Notes: generated by a model not told the origin, from the letters alone. 64,000 nt of DNA from Zonotrichia leucophrys gambelii (GCF_028769735.1 NC_088171.1:73363216-73427215), one strand, 5' to 3'. Counted from the stretch's first letter, positions 34,331 to 47,860 are shown. Numbers and translations are program-made.

Positions 34331-37300
34331 GATGATCACACTGGGCAGTTTTCCTACAAACACTCACAGACATGAACCCATTCCTGCCTTAGTTTAAGCA
34401 CAGCAAAGATCAAAAGAATCTCTGTGTATGTACTGGGGACCTGCTGATAATATGAACTAGCTGATAACGTTAGGTGTTATGTCATATTCTTAGTAATATG
34501 CTACCATTAAGAGGGCACAGCCACAGTTAATTTAGGGTTTATTAGATATTCTGCTGTGCTCTTCATTTACAGAAAAGAACACTGTGCTTGAAATTCTTTA
34601 CATTTCGCATGTTTATTTAGGATTTAATTCTGAAATATTTACGTGTATAGCTTTAAGCTTCTTTCTATTCTAGCATATGGAGGATGCATTATCTCATAGT
34701 TCTGTGCAGCACAGCTCAGTGCTTGGCTTAGTAATTCACATCCCACATTTAAAACTTCCCATAAACTTGACTGAAATATACCACAGAAACACAAGTTAGG
34801 CCATTGCTTACTACTGTGGGTAATCCCATAATCTTCAATGAAGCTATTCATACAGGTAAAAGTCCCATTTCTTGGGCTGGTCTCATGATGAACCATAAAT
34901 TCTTAAATTTGGCAAGCCTTAAAGATGAAAAGGGCAACATAAGAGAGAACAGTTAATGCTACTTTATCATCAGCATATTCTCATGGTCAGGACTTTGTTT
35001 ATGTCTGTGTGTATTGCACACAGTTACATATATATGTATGACCCTTTTATTTTTAAGAAATGCTCAGTTATATTAGGAATTAGAGAAAGAACACATGCCA
35101 AGTTTTCCTACAAATAGGCAAGATGAGAAATACTAGATTTCCTTGTTCCTAAAGTAGCAATTTTTGTTGAAAGAAAACAACTGATTTAGCATTGAAAAAA
35201 AAACACAAAAGCCAAAGTGATCAAGACTATTTATTGTCTCTTCCAATCTTCCACTCACTGTGGCAAAGTACATTTGACAGAGGAACTTCAATGCCAACCA
35301 CATAAATACTGGGAATGGAATTACACTCACAGTTGTATCAGTCTTCAAATCAATTGGGAAAAATGCTTTGTGTGAACACAGTAAATCTCAAAATGTTGTC
35401 CTCCATTTCCACTCTTCTTTTGCTTTAGTAGAAGTGGAGAATGTGAAAGATGTTCAAGTAATCGAAGTTTGAGTGGGTTCTGTAAGCAAGAGTGGTGAAT
35501 GGCAACGAAAGGCAAAAGCACTACTTGGTGCTGGTTTTTCTGAAGACTTTTTCATGTGCTTCACAGGTCTTTCTAGAACAGAATACTATCAATTATGTGA
35601 TCTGTATAATAAAACAGTATTATAAAGATAAAGATTAATGATAAAATGAAAAAAAACTTCTTTGAAACGTCTCAAACAATGAACATTATTATTTTTTTTC
35701 AAAGAAAATTCTTAGAATATGACTGGTTTTAATTTTAGGGATAGAAAAGTTGGCTTTATGAAAGCTGCATTAATTCCAAACCTAAAAATAATTTTTCTTC
35801 CTTGGCAAAAAATATTATGTATCCCTTCTATTTCTGTTTCTCTCTTTACTGATTTAAATTTCCTTTAGTTTGATTTCTCTCTATTTTATTAATACCTAGC
35901 ATAGCATCAATCATACAAAAAATGTTTCATGCAGTACCTTATTCTCTTACATCAAGGTTTTGGTGAGGTGATGTATTAACTACTCTACAATGTCAGTAAA
36001 GATAAAAGAGTAATAGAGAACTCACCAGTTGTCATTACAATATCAAATTAAAAAGATATGACATGATTGCTCCCGGAGAAGAAAAAGGAATGATGTGTCC
36101 TTTCCAAAATACAATGTTTTTAGGCAAGAGTCTCATCCAAAATCACACAGCAAGACATGCCTGAAATTTCTGTGCTACCTGACTTACCACATCCAAAATC
36201 CCTGAGTATTTGGATACAAGAAAATACTGGTAAGCTCATTTTATCTACTCTGCTCTGGAAAACCTGTGGAAACCTGTAATGAGATGTCCTTTGCCTCTTG
36301 GTTAGGAAAAAGCGGAGGAGGCGACCCTCTTTCCTACAGGGGAACCAGTTCCACTGCTTGTTTCTCCTCCCTTTTGAGAAGGTACAGGGTGGGTCTCACC
36401 TCTTTTCTCTCCTGGTCTTTTTGTGTCCCCTGCCAGATGAGAAGAAAAAAAGGAAAATGAAGCCAAATAGAGGGAGTATATTTTGGACATTTTTCCTTCT
36501 ATTCAGAGAATAATGTTAACCCAAGGACTGGGAAGAAAAATGAGGAACATTTGGAGAACTATACATTTCCAAGTCACACTTTTCCTGCTGTTGTTTTTCT
36601 TTCTTGTTTTGCATTTTTCATTACTCAGTGGAAAAGCAGAGAATTGGGAAGATGCAAGAGAAAAGGAAGGCTGCATCTGCTGCTAACCAGGAGGAGACAG
36701 AGTAAAAGGAGTCCTTCTATTCTGGTCATGCAGAAAGTGATAAACATTGCTATGGGAGTGACTATTTGTTCAAGACTGCTAATTTCTACTCCCTAACAAA
36801 GCTGATAGAATTGATTTTTCCCAAAGGCAAATCATTGTTATGTTGCTAGATCACTAAGCCTTAGATGCTTTGTATTAGCTATTTGTATTTGTAGCAAAAC
36901 AGGCCTGCTAAGTGCGGGGATCTGTCAAGACTAATCTTGTAATGTGCAGGTCCCTTTTACTGTTTTCCAAGTGTTTCTAAAAAGAAACTGGAGATCTCTA
37001 ACTAAAATATTAAGTATTAGCTATTCCAGTCTCTCCATATAAATTGTGATGCATTAATGCTTCTAAAAGTCAAGCAAGAAAGAAAGATGTCTTCACCCAA
37101 TATAACATGAGCTATTCTTTGATAAAACTGCAATCTTCCATGTTGCCTGGTCGCTATTGTTACAGTATCTGTATCTCCATTTCTTGCCATCTTTCATGGG
37201 TTTTTTTCCCCTCCCATAGTATGGTGAATGCTCAGTTACATCTGTGTTTGATTCAATTTAAAGGCTTTGAACTCATTTCAGCATATGTTGCCCATCGAAT

Positions 37301-37552
37301 ATGTGCTTATGGTTTGTTGCTGGAATAGGAGGTAATTTCCCTTAGGCCACTTTTACCTTTAAATTTGGTTTCCTCCATAGTCAAATATCTTTGAACTTAA
37401 ATCAAGGGGTTTAGCACCACAAGAGGCTAACAGTATGTAATTACTCAGCAGACTGATAAGTTCTGAAAATGTTAAAGGTCACAGATATTTTCAGAACATA
37501 CACTTCTACAGTGTCCATTGTGTGTTCCATATTGATGTTTCAATAGCACAGG
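34331..37552. other. No gene recognised
   Basis: AT-rich sequence with scattered complex patches. Frames at 34639-34896 (minus) and 36266-36513 (plus) are open but lack splice context. An exon-like segment with a strong acceptor occurs at 35429-35481 and is discussed separately. Confidence 0.5.
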
Positions 37553-37989
37553 TGATGCTTTGAGAGGCTACCTAGAGCAGAGGCCAGACAGTGTTAAAAG
37601 AATAAAGTAGACATTTATTAAAAAGGCCCTCAAATGATACACCTTGGGCAGTGCAAGAGCCTGGCCAGGGCTGCACCCAAGAGGGATGCTGGCTCACGAG
37701 TTTTCACACTTTTATAAGTTTTGGTCTATTTACATATTAGGATTAATTGTCCAATTACAGCTTCAGGTTATGAAGTCCCATCGTCCCAGATTGCTCTCCT
37801 CAGCTTGCTGTTGTTCATACTTTTTGGGCCTGAAGCTTCAAAGGTGTCATTGGTTCTCAGGCTGGAAAAGGATTATTTTGTCTAACTAAACTGTGAGGAG
37901 AACTTGCTAACACTTTATATGAAATTCAGAGTTATATACTAATGCAGTACAGAATCTGGAAAATATAAAAGCTGAAGCTTAAGGCATCA
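37553..37989 (-). mobile_element. ERV LTR, antisense, about 437 bp with matching TGATGC/GCATCA ends
   Basis: The ends are perfect inverted repeats: TGATGC at 37553 and GCATCA ending at 37989. On the minus strand there is a TATAAA (plus TTTATA 37711-37716) and an AATAAA (plus TTTATT 37614-37619), correctly ordered, and an inverted CCAAT motif near 37752. The internal wording ('gatacaccttgggcagtgc', 'ctggccagggctgcacc', 'caattacagcttcaggtt') matches a common passerine LTR. The five bases on either side do not match, so a clean target duplication is not visible. Confidence 0.85.
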
Positions 37990-40755
37990 CAAGAAGTGCT
38001 CTCCCATTGCAGTAAGCACTTGCTGATTTACTGGAAACTTCTTATGACATCCCTCATCAGTGAGGAATAGTGAGTGAGCAATTCCAGCACTGGTCTCATT
38101 GCCGTACTTGCTGTGTTGCCCATGAAACAAGAGCACTCCACCTGGAAGGGAAAATGTCTGCCATGTGAAAACGATGTAGAAATCCTGTAGAAATCCATAG
38201 CCATGTATGAGCACATCTGCTGGTCCAGTGTCATAACTCCTTGGTATCCTCAGGATGGTAAAAGCCCTGCATTCATGAACAAATTGATGATAATTTCCAA
38301 TACTGCAGGATTTTATTGCATATTGCAGTTATTCCAGAATAGTTTCAGCTGTCTGAAAAGAAGAAAGCAGATGTGGCATTTCAGGAGCAATCTCAGACAC
38401 AGAACAGGAATAGAAGAAAGTAATGAGGAACTGAAAATTGAGTGACCTTCAAATATTTTTTCCCATCAGTAGAAGCAGGCTGTGTGCCTCCTTCTGAAAC
38501 AGTCACTAGAATTTCAATGCAGTCTTGCAAATTTAAACAGAAATTTGCATCCAGCAAGCATAGTAAAGCTATTTATACAAACTCAGCTGGAGACAACACC
38601 CATTAGAGAAGGCACCTATTAATATCAGATTGATGATTTGTGCACCTATTTAGGGGGCACAGTGGCAGAATCTGAAAGCACTCCATATGATTTCAGAGGT
38701 ATGATAATCAAACTGGGTGCTGTTATACACAGGTATCTAATCATGCTGGCCTGTGAAAAATAGCCAGGTACAGTGATGTATATTCCTTGTTCCCTTCCCC
38801 AGAAGCAAACTAAGTTATGAGGTTAACACAACAAGCACAAAAGGTATACTGTGACCTTTCAATACAACTGTTTCACAAGGAACTATTTGTTAACTGCCCC
38901 TGGGATTGAGTGCTCCAGAGCGTGTTAAGCCTTGCCAGCCCGCTGGATTCACTTCCGTGGATCAGAGGCTGAACATGAAAAATATGCCTATCAATGTATT
39001 CCTTGGAGCTACATGTGTTTCTGTATTTTCAGGATCATCAACCTTGTTAAGTAAGAAGTTATGGGAACTATGTATATAGGGTGTTGTAACAAACTATTGT
39101 TGCAATATAAGGTTGAATGTTTCATTTATTTATACATTTTGGGGAGAAGCAAGGACAATTTATATTTTAAACAGCTTGGCTATAAATATAGCGTTATGCC
39201 AAGATAAATGGTTAAATCAGTGGTTATAAATTTTGTTTTGGCATTGCAATAAATTGTGTATATTCCTTCCTGAATGTATGTGCGAATTAGCATTTTTATG
39301 TATTCGTAATGTGACCTTTATGTTTTAAACTTTCTTTAGGAAATAGTCCTCCTGGAATCTGTTTAGATTTCACTAAGTCCTTACTGAGATGTGAATAAGT
39401 GAGGTATCTATCCTCTAATATTTAATCCAGTAGTTTGTGCAATCTTAGAGATCCTTCAAAATTTTCTGTCAATGCTCTTTCTGTCTTAAAAACAAAAAAA
39501 AAAGTCTTTGGGAGGGAGTAAGAGGAATCCAAAAAAATACTGCATTTTTCTCTTTTTTTTTCCCATTTCAAGTTAATTTGGCAATGAGCTGTTCAGATGT
39601 ACAAATGGCTGAATCCTCTTTTGTTTGTCTTCCATTGGTGAGTGTATATGGAACAAATTTAGGGCCTTTTACATGTCCCCACTTGAAAGCACTCAGAAAG
39701 TGCACTTTTCACAGAATGTTAACAAATGAAAGCAGGTAAATGTACTGGACATCATTTTCCTTCCTGAATGCCGTGAATCTGTCACAGAAAGACAACTGGG
39801 TTCATATTTATCTCAAGGGATATTGCATTAGGCATCTTAATAAAAAAAAGTGGAACTTCAACAGACCCTCATTTCAGCATCTGTCAAGCAACCAAATAGG
39901 TAGCAAATGAATACAAAGATATGTTGTGTTGTTGCTTTTGTTTTGTTTTGTTTTTAAATGGCTTAAAATCCTTCGCTATCCTTAAAAAAGAGTATGATAT
40001 GAGTGCTGTTATTTGTGTTACATGTGGAATGAATTTGAAAGGTCACGTGTTACTGATGAGCTCATTGTTTATAATTAAAAAATATTTGACAAACTGTGAA
40101 CAAATATTTATTTTCAGAATATTAGCTAAAACATTAATTATTTTCACCTATTAGAGCATCCTAATGAGGAACTAATATTAATTTATCTAACAAAGTTCAC
40201 TTTTATTTGAGACACTAAGTTAATTACGAGACTCCCTTCATTAACATTTCAAATCTCATTAAAATGTAAATGGGAAATTTTTTTTTGCATATTAGAGGGT
40301 ATTTATTGGCATTCATCATAGTAAGTACTTTGGTCTTCATTAATTATAAAGAATATAATAAATAGTCATTTACTTTTGTGAAAACAGCTGGTTAAAGGTT
40401 GTTTTACTTATGCTTTTTAGCATTGCAATCAAAATGGATGATTCTTTGTGGAGACACAATTAATTCTCAGCACCGCACTAGGTGGCGTGCAAAGTGGAGG
40501 AGACCCTAACAAAGGTTCCTGTTCGTCATGCAGCTGTGCATGTGCAAGGGAAGAACCTGGAAGTAAAGGACTTTTTCTAACTAAAAATTCCTCCCACAAT
40601 TTAGATGGGCAAGGTTATCATAGGCCCTTATGTCACCAGGCTCTGATGGGCATGCTCTACTTGTAAAAAGGTAGTTCAGAAAACTTAAATAAAAAAAAAA
40701 AATAATAATAATCAGATATACTGAAGTGTTGTCATACAGATGCCCTTAAACCACT
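37990..40755. other. No gene recognised; AT-rich with homeobox-site-like patches
   Basis: A minus-strand frame of about 112 codons without a stop ends exactly at the LTR edge (37987-38325). It contains an internal alternative frame, so I do not call it a gene. Positions 40130-40400 are dense in TTAATTA, ATTAAT and CATTA words, the texture of conserved non-coding DNA. An exon-like segment lies at 39573-39637. Confidence 0.45.
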
Positions 40756-40800
40756 CCTTCCCTCCCTCCTTGCCCTCATCTCGCCCCTGCCCCCTCCCCC
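40756..40800 (-). repeat. C/T-rich tract, G-quadruplex-prone on the minus strand
   Basis: The plus strand reads C-runs separated by T or short spacers ('cctgccccctccccc' at the right end). The minus strand therefore has five or more runs of three to five G with mostly short loops. This satisfies the usual quadruplex pattern apart from one 8-base spacer. It stands out from AT-rich flanks. Confidence 0.8.
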
Positions 40801-43800
40801 AAAAGAGAAAAAATTAATAAGTAATGATGAGCAACTGTTTAATCTCTATTATATATTTGTAGCTCCTTCTTATTTTCAAGACTTCCATGGTTGAGAGCAT
40901 AGGGCTACAGAGTGGCCAGGACTAAGTATGGGCCAAGTGTAGCTAAAGGTCATAGACACTAGAGATTGTCTGGGTTCTGGTGGTAAACTGGGAAACAGCA
41001 CAGTCACCAGGTCCCATAGTTTGGACACACAGAGTCTCTTTTTGTTCTGGTCCTGGGTGTGGGTATTTTACTGTCCGCCTATTTGACAAGCTATTAAAGG
41101 AATTATACATCAATTTTTCAGTCTTGATCAGATCATGTGAGATTTGATTTGCATTTTCAAACTTAACAGGCTTTTAAAAGAGTCTGTTTTCCACTATAAT
41201 TTTAATATAATAAAGAAACAGAATTTATTTACAATATATAATGCTTGACCTTCTTATATATTACCTCTTCCAGTCTTGCACGTATCAGATAACTCTGTAT
41301 CAAAGCAAACCATATAAATATAGAGATGAAGAAAGAAGGAGATAAAAACAAAGAACTGAGACAAGTAATAGTATTAAGAAAGTGGTTTATGTACATAAGA
41401 TACTGAAACCAGTTTTATGCCTATGATAATTACTGAGGTATCAGCTTGAGAACCAAAGCATCTCTAGTAGGCTTGGTTAAAATGATATTTCAATTAGCGG
41501 CTCAGAGTGTATGGCACTCAGTCACTGAGGGACCTACCACAGTTTCAACAACATATTGAAGATTCCTTCCCCTGAAGGATGACTGTTGTTAGAGGAAAGG
41601 CATGAAGCTGATAATGAATTCCCCCAAGCACCTGTAGTAAAGAGATTTCACATCTTTGAAAGAATCCCACTGGTGCTCTCTCACTTGTTCTTGTCAGGAA
41701 AAGTCACTAACTTCTCCAAGAGAGTTTGGGAGTTGATGTGTTTGCAACTAAAAGGAATAGAGCCGAGAAAAATGTATGTTTTTCCACTAAGGCTGAGGTT
41801 TCACTACTTGTCCTTGTTCTGCAGTGATCCTTTCTTTCTTATAACTTCACCAAAGACTATAATAAATTGGTTGTTTGTATCTGGATTTGGTGAAATATTT
41901 TTATTTTAAGTAATTTGAAGCTATTCTAGCCAGCAAAAATGAGGAAATTTAGTACACAATCAAGAAAGTTATCAAAATCATGCCATGAGTTTTGGTAATG
42001 AAGTTAAAGATCAGTTAACTTGTTCTTTACCTTGATCTGTCTCCTTGTGCCAGACAGCTGCTCACAGTAAATAAATAGCAATAATCCCTATAAAGTGACA
42101 CAAACATTACAACAATGACCACAGCATTTTCATGCATGAGCCTTCCTAGCAGATAAAATCTGTTATGACTTCATATGGATCTTCAAAAAGCATTATGTGG
42201 AATTGCTTGAGGAAACATTCGCCCAGGAATATCTTGTTTCCCCAGTTTGTCTGCAGAGCAGTGTCTTACAACATAGTGTACATCTTCTTTGCATTATCCA
42301 TGATGTACTCTTTTCAGATTCTTTGTCTCCTTTTTTATACTGAATAATTATGACTTTTTTCTTGTCTTCAAGGCCAGTCTTCTCCATAATTATAAAGATA
42401 GGATGTTCAAGTGTTTTTTGCTTCTCCATTACTCAATTAGGTATAAATCCCAAGGGTATGTATCTGTAAGTATATGAAGAGGTATGTAATATTGAAGGAA
42501 ACACTTCCTTACAGATTGCTAGAATATTTTTTTCAGTACACAGGAAATACTGGTGATGATTTAATCTGCTTGAAACAGTTTTTTTTAAAATGGATAACAT
42601 ATTGGCAATGAAATTCTTTCCTCCAGTTTATAGAAAAGATTATTGGATTTTTGGAGGCGGGTTTTTGTTAGTTTGATTTTTATTTTTCTTTTTTTTTTTT
42701 TTTTATTAATGTGAGGTGAATGGCTACTAAGGCTATCAAAACTTGTCTAGGAAATGCTTTTTAGAAGGATATGTAGAGGGATTCCCAGTCCTTGAGCCTA
42801 GCACAAGCTTCTGAGGCTCAAGCTCCCAGTTTCTGCAGCAAAGATCCTAAACACCCTGATACCTTTAGTTCTTGTGACTCTGTAGATGCTTCCAAGCTGT
42901 GGCAAGGCTGAGAGACAATGCTGCTGTAACTGTGTGTGCCTTGCCTGGTGGCATTGGGTTTGTTTGGTGGTAGATCTAAGATAAAAGGAAAGGTCTCTCC
43001 ACCTAAAGGAAGCACGACAGCAGGGCTGCCCAGAAATGACTGATGTCCACGCATCCAGGAAAAATTTTAATTGTAGATATTAGAAATGCAACAATTTTTT
43101 CTTTTAATAAATTGACATATTTTATCAACTTTTCTTTTCCTGAAAGCCGACAGCTAGTTTTGCATCTAGCAGACAGTCAGTAGTGCAGTGTTCAGACAGT
43201 ACAGTGCAATTGGTTAGTAGCTGATGGAGAAAGAAGAAATTGTGAAGAGCTGCTATAGAGAGGCTGTCAAAGGCTGTTTTCTATGACTGGGGAAAAAAAT
43301 AACATCTCAGGTTGTTTCTGGTTTTAATTTGCTTTCTTTTCATCTTCAGTATAATTCCTGAAAAACTTTGGCAGACCTTTCTGATTTCTGAGTTTTTGAT
43401 GGCGATCCGAATTAGTTTTGTTTCACATTTTGATGATAAACCTTTAGACGTAGAATTTGATTTTGGAATTTGGACTGCTAATAAGATCTGAAAGCAGCCT
43501 TGCTCTTCCATAACTGGTGTAGTTAATTTGTAGAACAGCAAAGGCTAAGCCGTATTCTGCAGCAGCACATGTGTGAGGGAAACAGAGCATTTTTTGTCCC
43601 CATCCTACCATCTTCTGTAAAACCGGCAAAGAAGGATAAGAGAGGCAATGTTGCATCCTCCCATGACTGAGAATCAAAATACCTGCCTTGAATTTCCAGC
43701 ACTGTTACTGACCTGCAGTGGAAATTGGTGATCCTTTCCGTAAAGGGCATCCAGCACGCTTTTGGAGTTTGACTACCTTTGTGCATTTGTCAGCAGTTCC

Positions 43801-46549
43801 TGCTTCTACCCTGCAATGGGCTGCTACACACAGCAATGACATCTTTCTCCCAGGCTTAGCAGAGTTTCCTCTTTGTTTTTTGATTAGAGGGCTTTTATGG
43901 TTCCTGAGCTTCCTCTGGGACACAACTCCAAGTACAGGGCTGTACTTTAAAGGCCATGACAGAATTCTTGATTTTAAATAAATGTGATTTCCCTCTAGTC
44001 AAACTTTTCAAAATCTTGACAGAACCCAAGGATGTTAAAATAAAACATAGGGGAGAGTAAACTGCTTCATTTAGAATAGCAAGCTCTAGTGTAAAACCAA
44101 AACCAAAATACTAAGCATTCACCTGTCCTAATAAAAATAAGAATTGTAATAGACAACACAATAAAAATAACAACAGGAAAGATTTAAACCTGAGTTTTGA
44201 TTGCCTACTTCTAAAAGGTCCTTTGCTAAAAAGAAAAGAAATGCTAGGGTTTTTTAAAAGCAGCTGAAATATATTTTCTAATATATTTTCTAATCAACTC
44301 ATAAAGAAAGGGACTCATGAAATGAAATTTGGTTATAGTTTTGGTTATGTTGTTCCATATCACATACAACATACACAACTTTGTTTTTGTATATTAAAGT
44401 GGATATGGTTACCCTTCCATCTGTCTGTCCTTACTAATAAGACAAGTGTTGACAGTTATCAGAAAATGTAGAAAATAGTAGGTAGAACAGAGATAAACAA
44501 GAACAAACCATGAACTTTTATTCCTTAAAGCATTCTGCATTTAATGGATCTAAGGAGGTTTCATTTTAAAGTACATTTTAGATGTTGACACCACTTATTA
44601 TAGCAGCTGGTTCTTTGTCAAGTTGGATGATATTCAAAACAGGAATTTGTTGTTCTTTTTCTACTTGCCATCTGTTGCTGTTATAGACATTTTTCAAGAA
44701 ATAGCTTCTAAATTAATTAGGTCATATTGTAAATGTGTTCTTTTTATGAAATGTTTAAAATTAAAAGCATAAGGAAAATTATGGTATAACTTAATTTTAT
44801 AGTATAATTTAATTTCTTTTCAAATTTTCTATAAAAAAACTGAACAACAAACATTTCTTTTTAGGTACATGGTGAACTGGTATAGGTTGTGGTTTAATCT
44901 CATCAGAAATCTGATTGCTTACAAACCTGTAATTCAGTTTGCTATTTGAACACCAAGCAAATTATATTAAATTTAAAATTAGGTGCTGAAATATAATAAA
45001 AGAAAAACAGTGGAAGATTATGATCCTGAAATCTGCTTCTGTTATAAAACCTGAATCTTATCTGCAGCATGCTTCAGCCTGATTGAACAAAGTAGATAAA
45101 TTGCTTTAGATCCTGAGCTCGGCAAATCTTACCAGCATATGTGCTTCTAAGTATGCAAGTAGCTTGTTGTACCATACTCTACCTGACTTGAATTCATACA
45201 TAATTTAATTATTTTAAGGATCAACAATTAAATTATACTGGAAAGGGTAATTTGTTTTTTGAAAGGAGAAACAGGATTAGTCTGGATATTTAGAGTCTGA
45301 CCAAATATATTTATTTCCTTTTCAGACATTACCCTGAGACTTAAATGAAGCACAAAGTTTCAGAAAATGTATGTGAATCTGTAGTAAAATACACTGCCAT
45401 AGTGAACAAATAAAGTTGCCACTGCAACTTTAAACATAGTTTTACAGTAACATTTGCAATATATACCCAAGGAGACAATATGCCTGAGCTAGAACCGGCT
45501 TCTTGGAACAATGTTCACATTGTGTGCATGACCTCGGTCAGTACCCAAGGCTGCATTTGTAATGCTTTCTGCATACAGAGAAAAAAAGGTATGTGGCAAA
45601 TCCCCCATGAGTTGTTACTCATTTGCAATACCTGATAAATGTGATAAATGACATTAATGTACAATCAAAAATGGATGCGTGTTCCAGATGTTGATCAATG
45701 TTTGGCAGTTAATTGGTTTTGTTTTAACAAGCAGCTGACTGAGGGCAGAGATTCAGACAATCTGATTCAGATTCTGACTGGGCACATCTACACAGAAGAT
45801 GGAATATGTCGCTAAGGCAAAAGGACCAGCCTGGTCTCTTGCTGCATTAGTCAGTATTTCCAGCCATGCTACATTTAGTGAAATTACTGCTTCTGAAGCA
45901 CTAACTAACATTTCTTACCAATTAGTACATATTAATTGTCATAATCCTTACACAAGAATAGGCAGGCAACATCCTTCTAATTTCTGGTTCATAGTTAATT
46001 TAAAGATGGAATTGCTTTTGTCCTGCTTAAATAATTATTTAACAGCTGCTGAAGTGTCAGATGAGTAAATCATTGGAGTGAGTTTGGCAGTGTTTAAAAG
46101 TGAAGGAAGATGGGATAGAAACTCCTAACAGTATCAACTCTGAACAACACCAGAACACAAATACCTTAGACTCATTTGCAAAGCCTTTGCTCCTTGATTA
46201 CATCCTGAAACCAAAAGGATTCACTGAAACCTTGTCCTGGTAAGCAGAAAGTTTGGAAATGCAAAGTCAAGAGAACTGGATCCTACTATTCAGAGTTCAA
46301 GTAAAGACAAGTAAGCACTTTAGCCTTGAAATTTGAACTCCAAACAACCTAAAATGAAGAGTGTGTTCATTCAGGCTGAGTCTCTTGCTCCTCAAACATC
46401 CCCCTCACATAATTTCTGCCATACATTGGTGAAACTGCAACTTTAGAGTGCTTTGTGGTTTTTTTACTCCCATTTCTTCTGATAGAACACTGTTAAAGGA
46501 ATTTATTACTCTTGTGGCTTTAAATCATGTTCCAATTATCAGCCTAAAT
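40801..46549. other. No gene recognised
   Basis: Mixed unique sequence. The longest plus frame, 41586-41909 (107 codons), overlaps a splice-site-bounded segment (41698-41773) that does not fit the phase of any neighbour. Moderately GC-rich patches at 42790-43060 and 43560-43960 have open frames on both strands, a sign of base composition rather than coding. A short ATATATTTTCTA duplication lies near 44268-44295. Confidence 0.5.
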
Positions 46550-46730
46550 TCCTCATGGCCAATTTATTCCCATTTGAGCTGTACCAATGTTGTTCTTTAG
46601 CTTAAATAGTTCTCTCTCCCTGGAGTTTTATTGCCCCAATCTATTTATTAGATTTAGTCTCTCTAGTCTTTGTGTTGCTTGCTAATTTTCATTACGATAG
46701 CTTCCTTACTCCCTGATGATCTTATGAGCT
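46550..46730 (-). mobile_element. Ancient CR1-type LINE relic, antisense
   Basis: Text such as 'ttgttctttagcttaaatag' and 'ctccctggagttttattgcc', followed by 'tattagatttagtctctc', resembles the 3' part of old amniote CR1 lineages rather than the younger avian subfamilies elsewhere in the window. It is heavily mutated. It may belong with the relic at 47440-47860 as one broken element. Confidence 0.45.
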
Positions 46731-47140
46731 TTTGCTCTGTATTCTTACAGAGGTTTGTTTTTTTTTTTTTTTGCTAGAAAATGATTATCACAATATACAA
46801 AAACTATATCAGCCTGTGTTCAGAGGTCTGCAGGTGACACATAGAGCAGTCCTAATTAGCAGTCCTCATTTGAACAGTAACATGAGAACTCAGCACTCTA
46901 TGTGGTTATACTGATAATACAGCAAATATTTCAAGAGCTACAGATAGTGTGTCAGTCCACAGCAATTTGGATTTTGGATGTGTGCACCAGATCATATTAA
47001 TTTTTTAACAGTATCTTGAGCAATGGCATAAATACTTACCTGTTAGGCTTGAAACACAACACCTGATTCACTGCAGTCTATAGTTTTACATATTTATATT
47101 CATACATAAATTATATATACATAAGTAAAATACAAATTAA

Positions 47141-47176
47141 CTCAAACATATATATATATATATTAGATATATATAA
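47141..47176. repeat. (TA)n microsatellite
   Basis: A run of alternating T and A (about 47149-47163) followed by TTAGATATATATAA. Simple slippage repeat. Confidence 0.9.
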
Positions 47177-47330
47177 TGAAAATTGAACTATTTCAGATTT
47201 ATAATTTTCCTATTGCTAAGGATTTTTTATGGCTTTTCCTCATTCACTAACACTTGCAATTGATGAGCTTAACGATGTTTCTTGTTTGTCCACATGTGCA
47301 CAACCTTCCACATAATACTAGTGAATTTTG

Positions 47331-47412
47331 CTGGATTTGGCAGTGCTGAGTTAATGGCTGGACTCCATGATCTAAAAGGTCTCTCCTAACCTAAAGGATT
47401 CTATTATTCTCT
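47331..47412 (+). mobile_element. CR1 LINE 3' end, sense
   Basis: 'ctggatttggcagtgctgag', 'ggctggactccatgatc' and 'ggtctctcctaacctaaagg', then 'attctattattct', are the last 80 bp of a CR1 element. It sits between two parts of an older antisense relic. Confidence 0.82.
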
Positions 47413-47439
47413 GAACCTCACCCAATCTATATTAATTCA

Positions 47440-47860
47440 GTCTTCAAGGTGTTCTTGTTCTGTCTCTGTGGTTTTTCTCATCCCCTTTCCCACTGGAGAG
47501 GACATTACAGCCTCATGTTGTCAGCACATTTTATTAGTTTGGTTCTTTTTATTTGCCATGGCCAATAATAAAAATTCTAAAAACTATAAATATCAAGCCT
47601 CAGACTTAAGAAACTGTCCTGGTCACCTCCTGTCAGCCAGCCAGCGTCCTTTCACCAAAATCTGACCCCCTACCTACTTCTGTATGTTGTATTTTAGAAC
47701 TCCTTTTCTAACCCCTAATTTAAAAAGTAATGTCCCATGAGGAGTCATATCAGGTAATTTTCTGAAGTTCAGGTAGGTCAGTTATATTTCCCTTGTTACT
47801 CTATTGTCTACTGGGAGTCAATAGCATATTTGTAATGTAGTCCTTGTATGCACCTTCATG
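47440..47860 (-). mobile_element. Probable ancient CR1 reverse-transcriptase relic, antisense
   Basis: The plus strand includes 'tcccatgaggagtcatatc' and 'ttctgaagttcaggtaggtc', then 'cccttgttactctattgtc'. In order and spacing this is a decayed complement of the CR1 RT region that normally reads 'gctttactgaagtc' and so on. No frame survives. Assignment is by resemblance only. Confidence 0.35.

Noticed and set aside
41586..41909. 107-codon plus-strand frame
   Set aside because: No start context and a Phe-rich tail; the splice-bounded part (41698-41773) does not fit the phase of the other segments.
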